This document shows positions 4,945-5,658 of a stretch of DNA of 5,658 nucleotides, in pieces. Location of the stretch: contig CANJKD010000197.1 in assembly GCA_947474415.1 (NCBI GenBank), positions 1 through 5,658 of the forward strand, given 5' to 3'. Source of the DNA: Burkholderiales bacterium. GTDB lineage: Bacteria > Pseudomonadota > Gammaproteobacteria > Burkholderiales > Burkholderiaceae_C. The notes under the pieces were generated by a model, which was not told where the DNA came from, did no database searches, and saw only the letters and a program-made list of their open reading frames with translations. Positions within the stretch are counted from its first letter, which is position 1; every line of letters begins with the position of its first letter. The position numbers were made by a program, and so were the translations under genes.

Positions 4945-5658
4945 TCATCGACTGCCACGGCCACTACACCACGGCCCCGAAAGCGCTGGAGAACTGGCGC
5001 AACCAGCAGATCGCCGGCATCAAGGATGCGGCCGTGATGCCGAAGGTGGCTGACCTGAAGATCAGCGACGACGAGTTGCGCGAGACGATCCAAGCGAACC
5101 AGCTCAAGCTGATGAACGAGCGCGGCAGTGACCTGACGATCTTCTCGCCGCGCGCCAGCTTCATGGCCCATCACATCGGCGACTTCAACGTGTCGTCGAC
5201 CTGGGCCGCGATCTGCAACGAGCTGTGCTTCCGTGTGGCGGGCCTGTTCCCCGACCGTTTCGTGCCGGCCGCGATGCTGCCGCAATCGCCCGGCGTAGCG
5301 CCCGAAACCTGCATCCCGGAACTGGTGAAGTGCGTTGAGCAATACGGCAACGTCGGCATCAACCTGAACCCCGATCCGTCGGGCGGCCACTGGACCAGCC
5401 CGCCGCTCTCCGACCGCGCGTGGTACCCGATCTACGAGAAGATGGTGGAGTACGACATCCCGGCGATGATCCATGTGTCGACCAGCTGCAATGCCTGCTT
5501 CCACACCACCGGTGCCCACTACCTGAATGCCGACACGACAGCCTTCATGCAGTGCCTGACCGCCGACCTGTTCAAGGACTTCCCGACCCTGAAGTTCCTG
5601 ATCCCACACGGTGGCGGCGCGGTGCCCTACCACTGGGGGCGCTTCCGCGGCCTGGCAC
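4941..5658 (+). CDS. ligJ: 4-oxalomesaconate hydratase, LigJ-type amidohydrolase (3' truncated by window)
   Basis: LigJ hydrates 4-oxalomesaconate to 4-carboxy-4-hydroxy-2-oxoadipate, which an aldolase then splits to pyruvate and oxaloacetate. The first 239 residues are present; the family has about 340. The metal-binding HxH of amidohydrolases is at His6 and His8 (MIIDCHGHYTT). A further metal-ligand His is at 178 in PAMIHVSTSC, matching the position I recall for SYK-6 LigJ. His223 lies in LIPHGGGAVPYHWGRF. Further family segments are LFPDRFVPAAMLPQSPG (102-118) and GINLNPDPSGGHWTSPPL (139-156). The expected C-terminal acidic metal ligand lies beyond the window. GGAG at 4930-4933 with 7-nt spacing supports ATG 4941, which overlaps the galD stop. 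A LigJ-type hydratase, rather than the unrelated GalB type of Pseudomonas putida, makes this a lig/pmd-like cluster (pmdE in Comamonas). Confidence 0.92.
   Translation, partial: MIIDCHGHYTTAPKALENWRNQQIAGIKDAAVMPKVADLKISDDELRETIQANQLKLMNERGSDLTIFSPRASFMAHHIGDFNVSSTWAAICNELCFRVAGLFPDRFVPAAMLPQSPGVAPETCIPELVKCVEQYGNVGINLNPDPSGGHWTSPPLSDRAWYPIYEKMVEYDIPAMIHVSTSCNACFHTTGAHYLNADTTAFMQCLTADLFKDFPTLKFLIPHGGGAVPYHWGRFRGLA

Noticed and set aside
4587..5633. 348-residue open frame on the - strand opposite ligJ
   Set aside because: Spans the end of galD and most of ligJ, both of which have clear family motifs; composition is that of a GC-rich antisense shadow.
1..5658. CRISPR array, tRNA/rRNA genes, insertion sequences or phage attachment sites
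   Set aside because: No spaced repeat series, cloverleaf-like segment, transposase-like frame or terminal inverted repeats were seen.

Overview
The window is high-GC DNA (clearly above 60% by eye) with strong G/C third-position bias. The proteins it encodes point to a betaproteobacterium of the Burkholderiales, most likely a Comamonadaceae-type genome. The main pointers are a second-type, C-terminally extended IF-1 gene outside a ribosomal operon, a ProQ/FinO protein with long Ala/Pro-rich arms, a chromate-resistance gene set, and a LysR gene divergent from a LigU/GalD plus LigJ-type gene pair. This assignment rests on family recognition, not on a database search.

Left part (1-1083, + strand) is the end of a chromate-resistance operon. 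It holds the C-terminal third of the ChrA chromate efflux protein, a wrecked rhodanese (sulfurtransferase) gene, and an intact 158-aa ChrB C-terminal-domain protein. The three are tightly packed: 9 nt between chrA and the rhodanese start, and an ATGA overlap between the rhodanese remnant and the ChrB-like gene. The rhodanese remnant has lost about the first third of its domain and carries a second frameshift.

Middle part (1077-2683). infA (- strand) converges on the chromate operon, and the two coding ends overlap by 7 nt. Upstream of infA lie about 370 bp without a convincing gene. They contain an extended -10 promoter candidate, a hairpin-rich presumptive leader and a 10-bp tandem duplication. 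A small unassigned 74-aa gene (+) follows and converges on proQ (-), with a GC-rich hairpin at the junction.

Right part (2774-5658). A LysR-type regulator (-) is divergent from galD/ligU (+), which overlaps a ligJ-type 4-oxalomesaconate hydratase gene (+) cut by the window end. These two enzymes act in sequence on 4-oxalomesaconate in the meta-cleavage (4,5-cleavage) pathway of protocatechuate or gallate, leading to pyruvate and oxaloacetate. The divergent intergenic region holds an almost perfect 30-bp inverted repeat that abuts a galD-side -35 box and overlaps the lysR promoter region. This is the expected arrangement for a LysR activator that also controls itself.

I found no novel multi-gene system. 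The most informative unusual signals are the operator palindrome, the broken rhodanese gene inside an otherwise intact operon, the convergent coding overlap at infA, and the long structured region upstream of infA.
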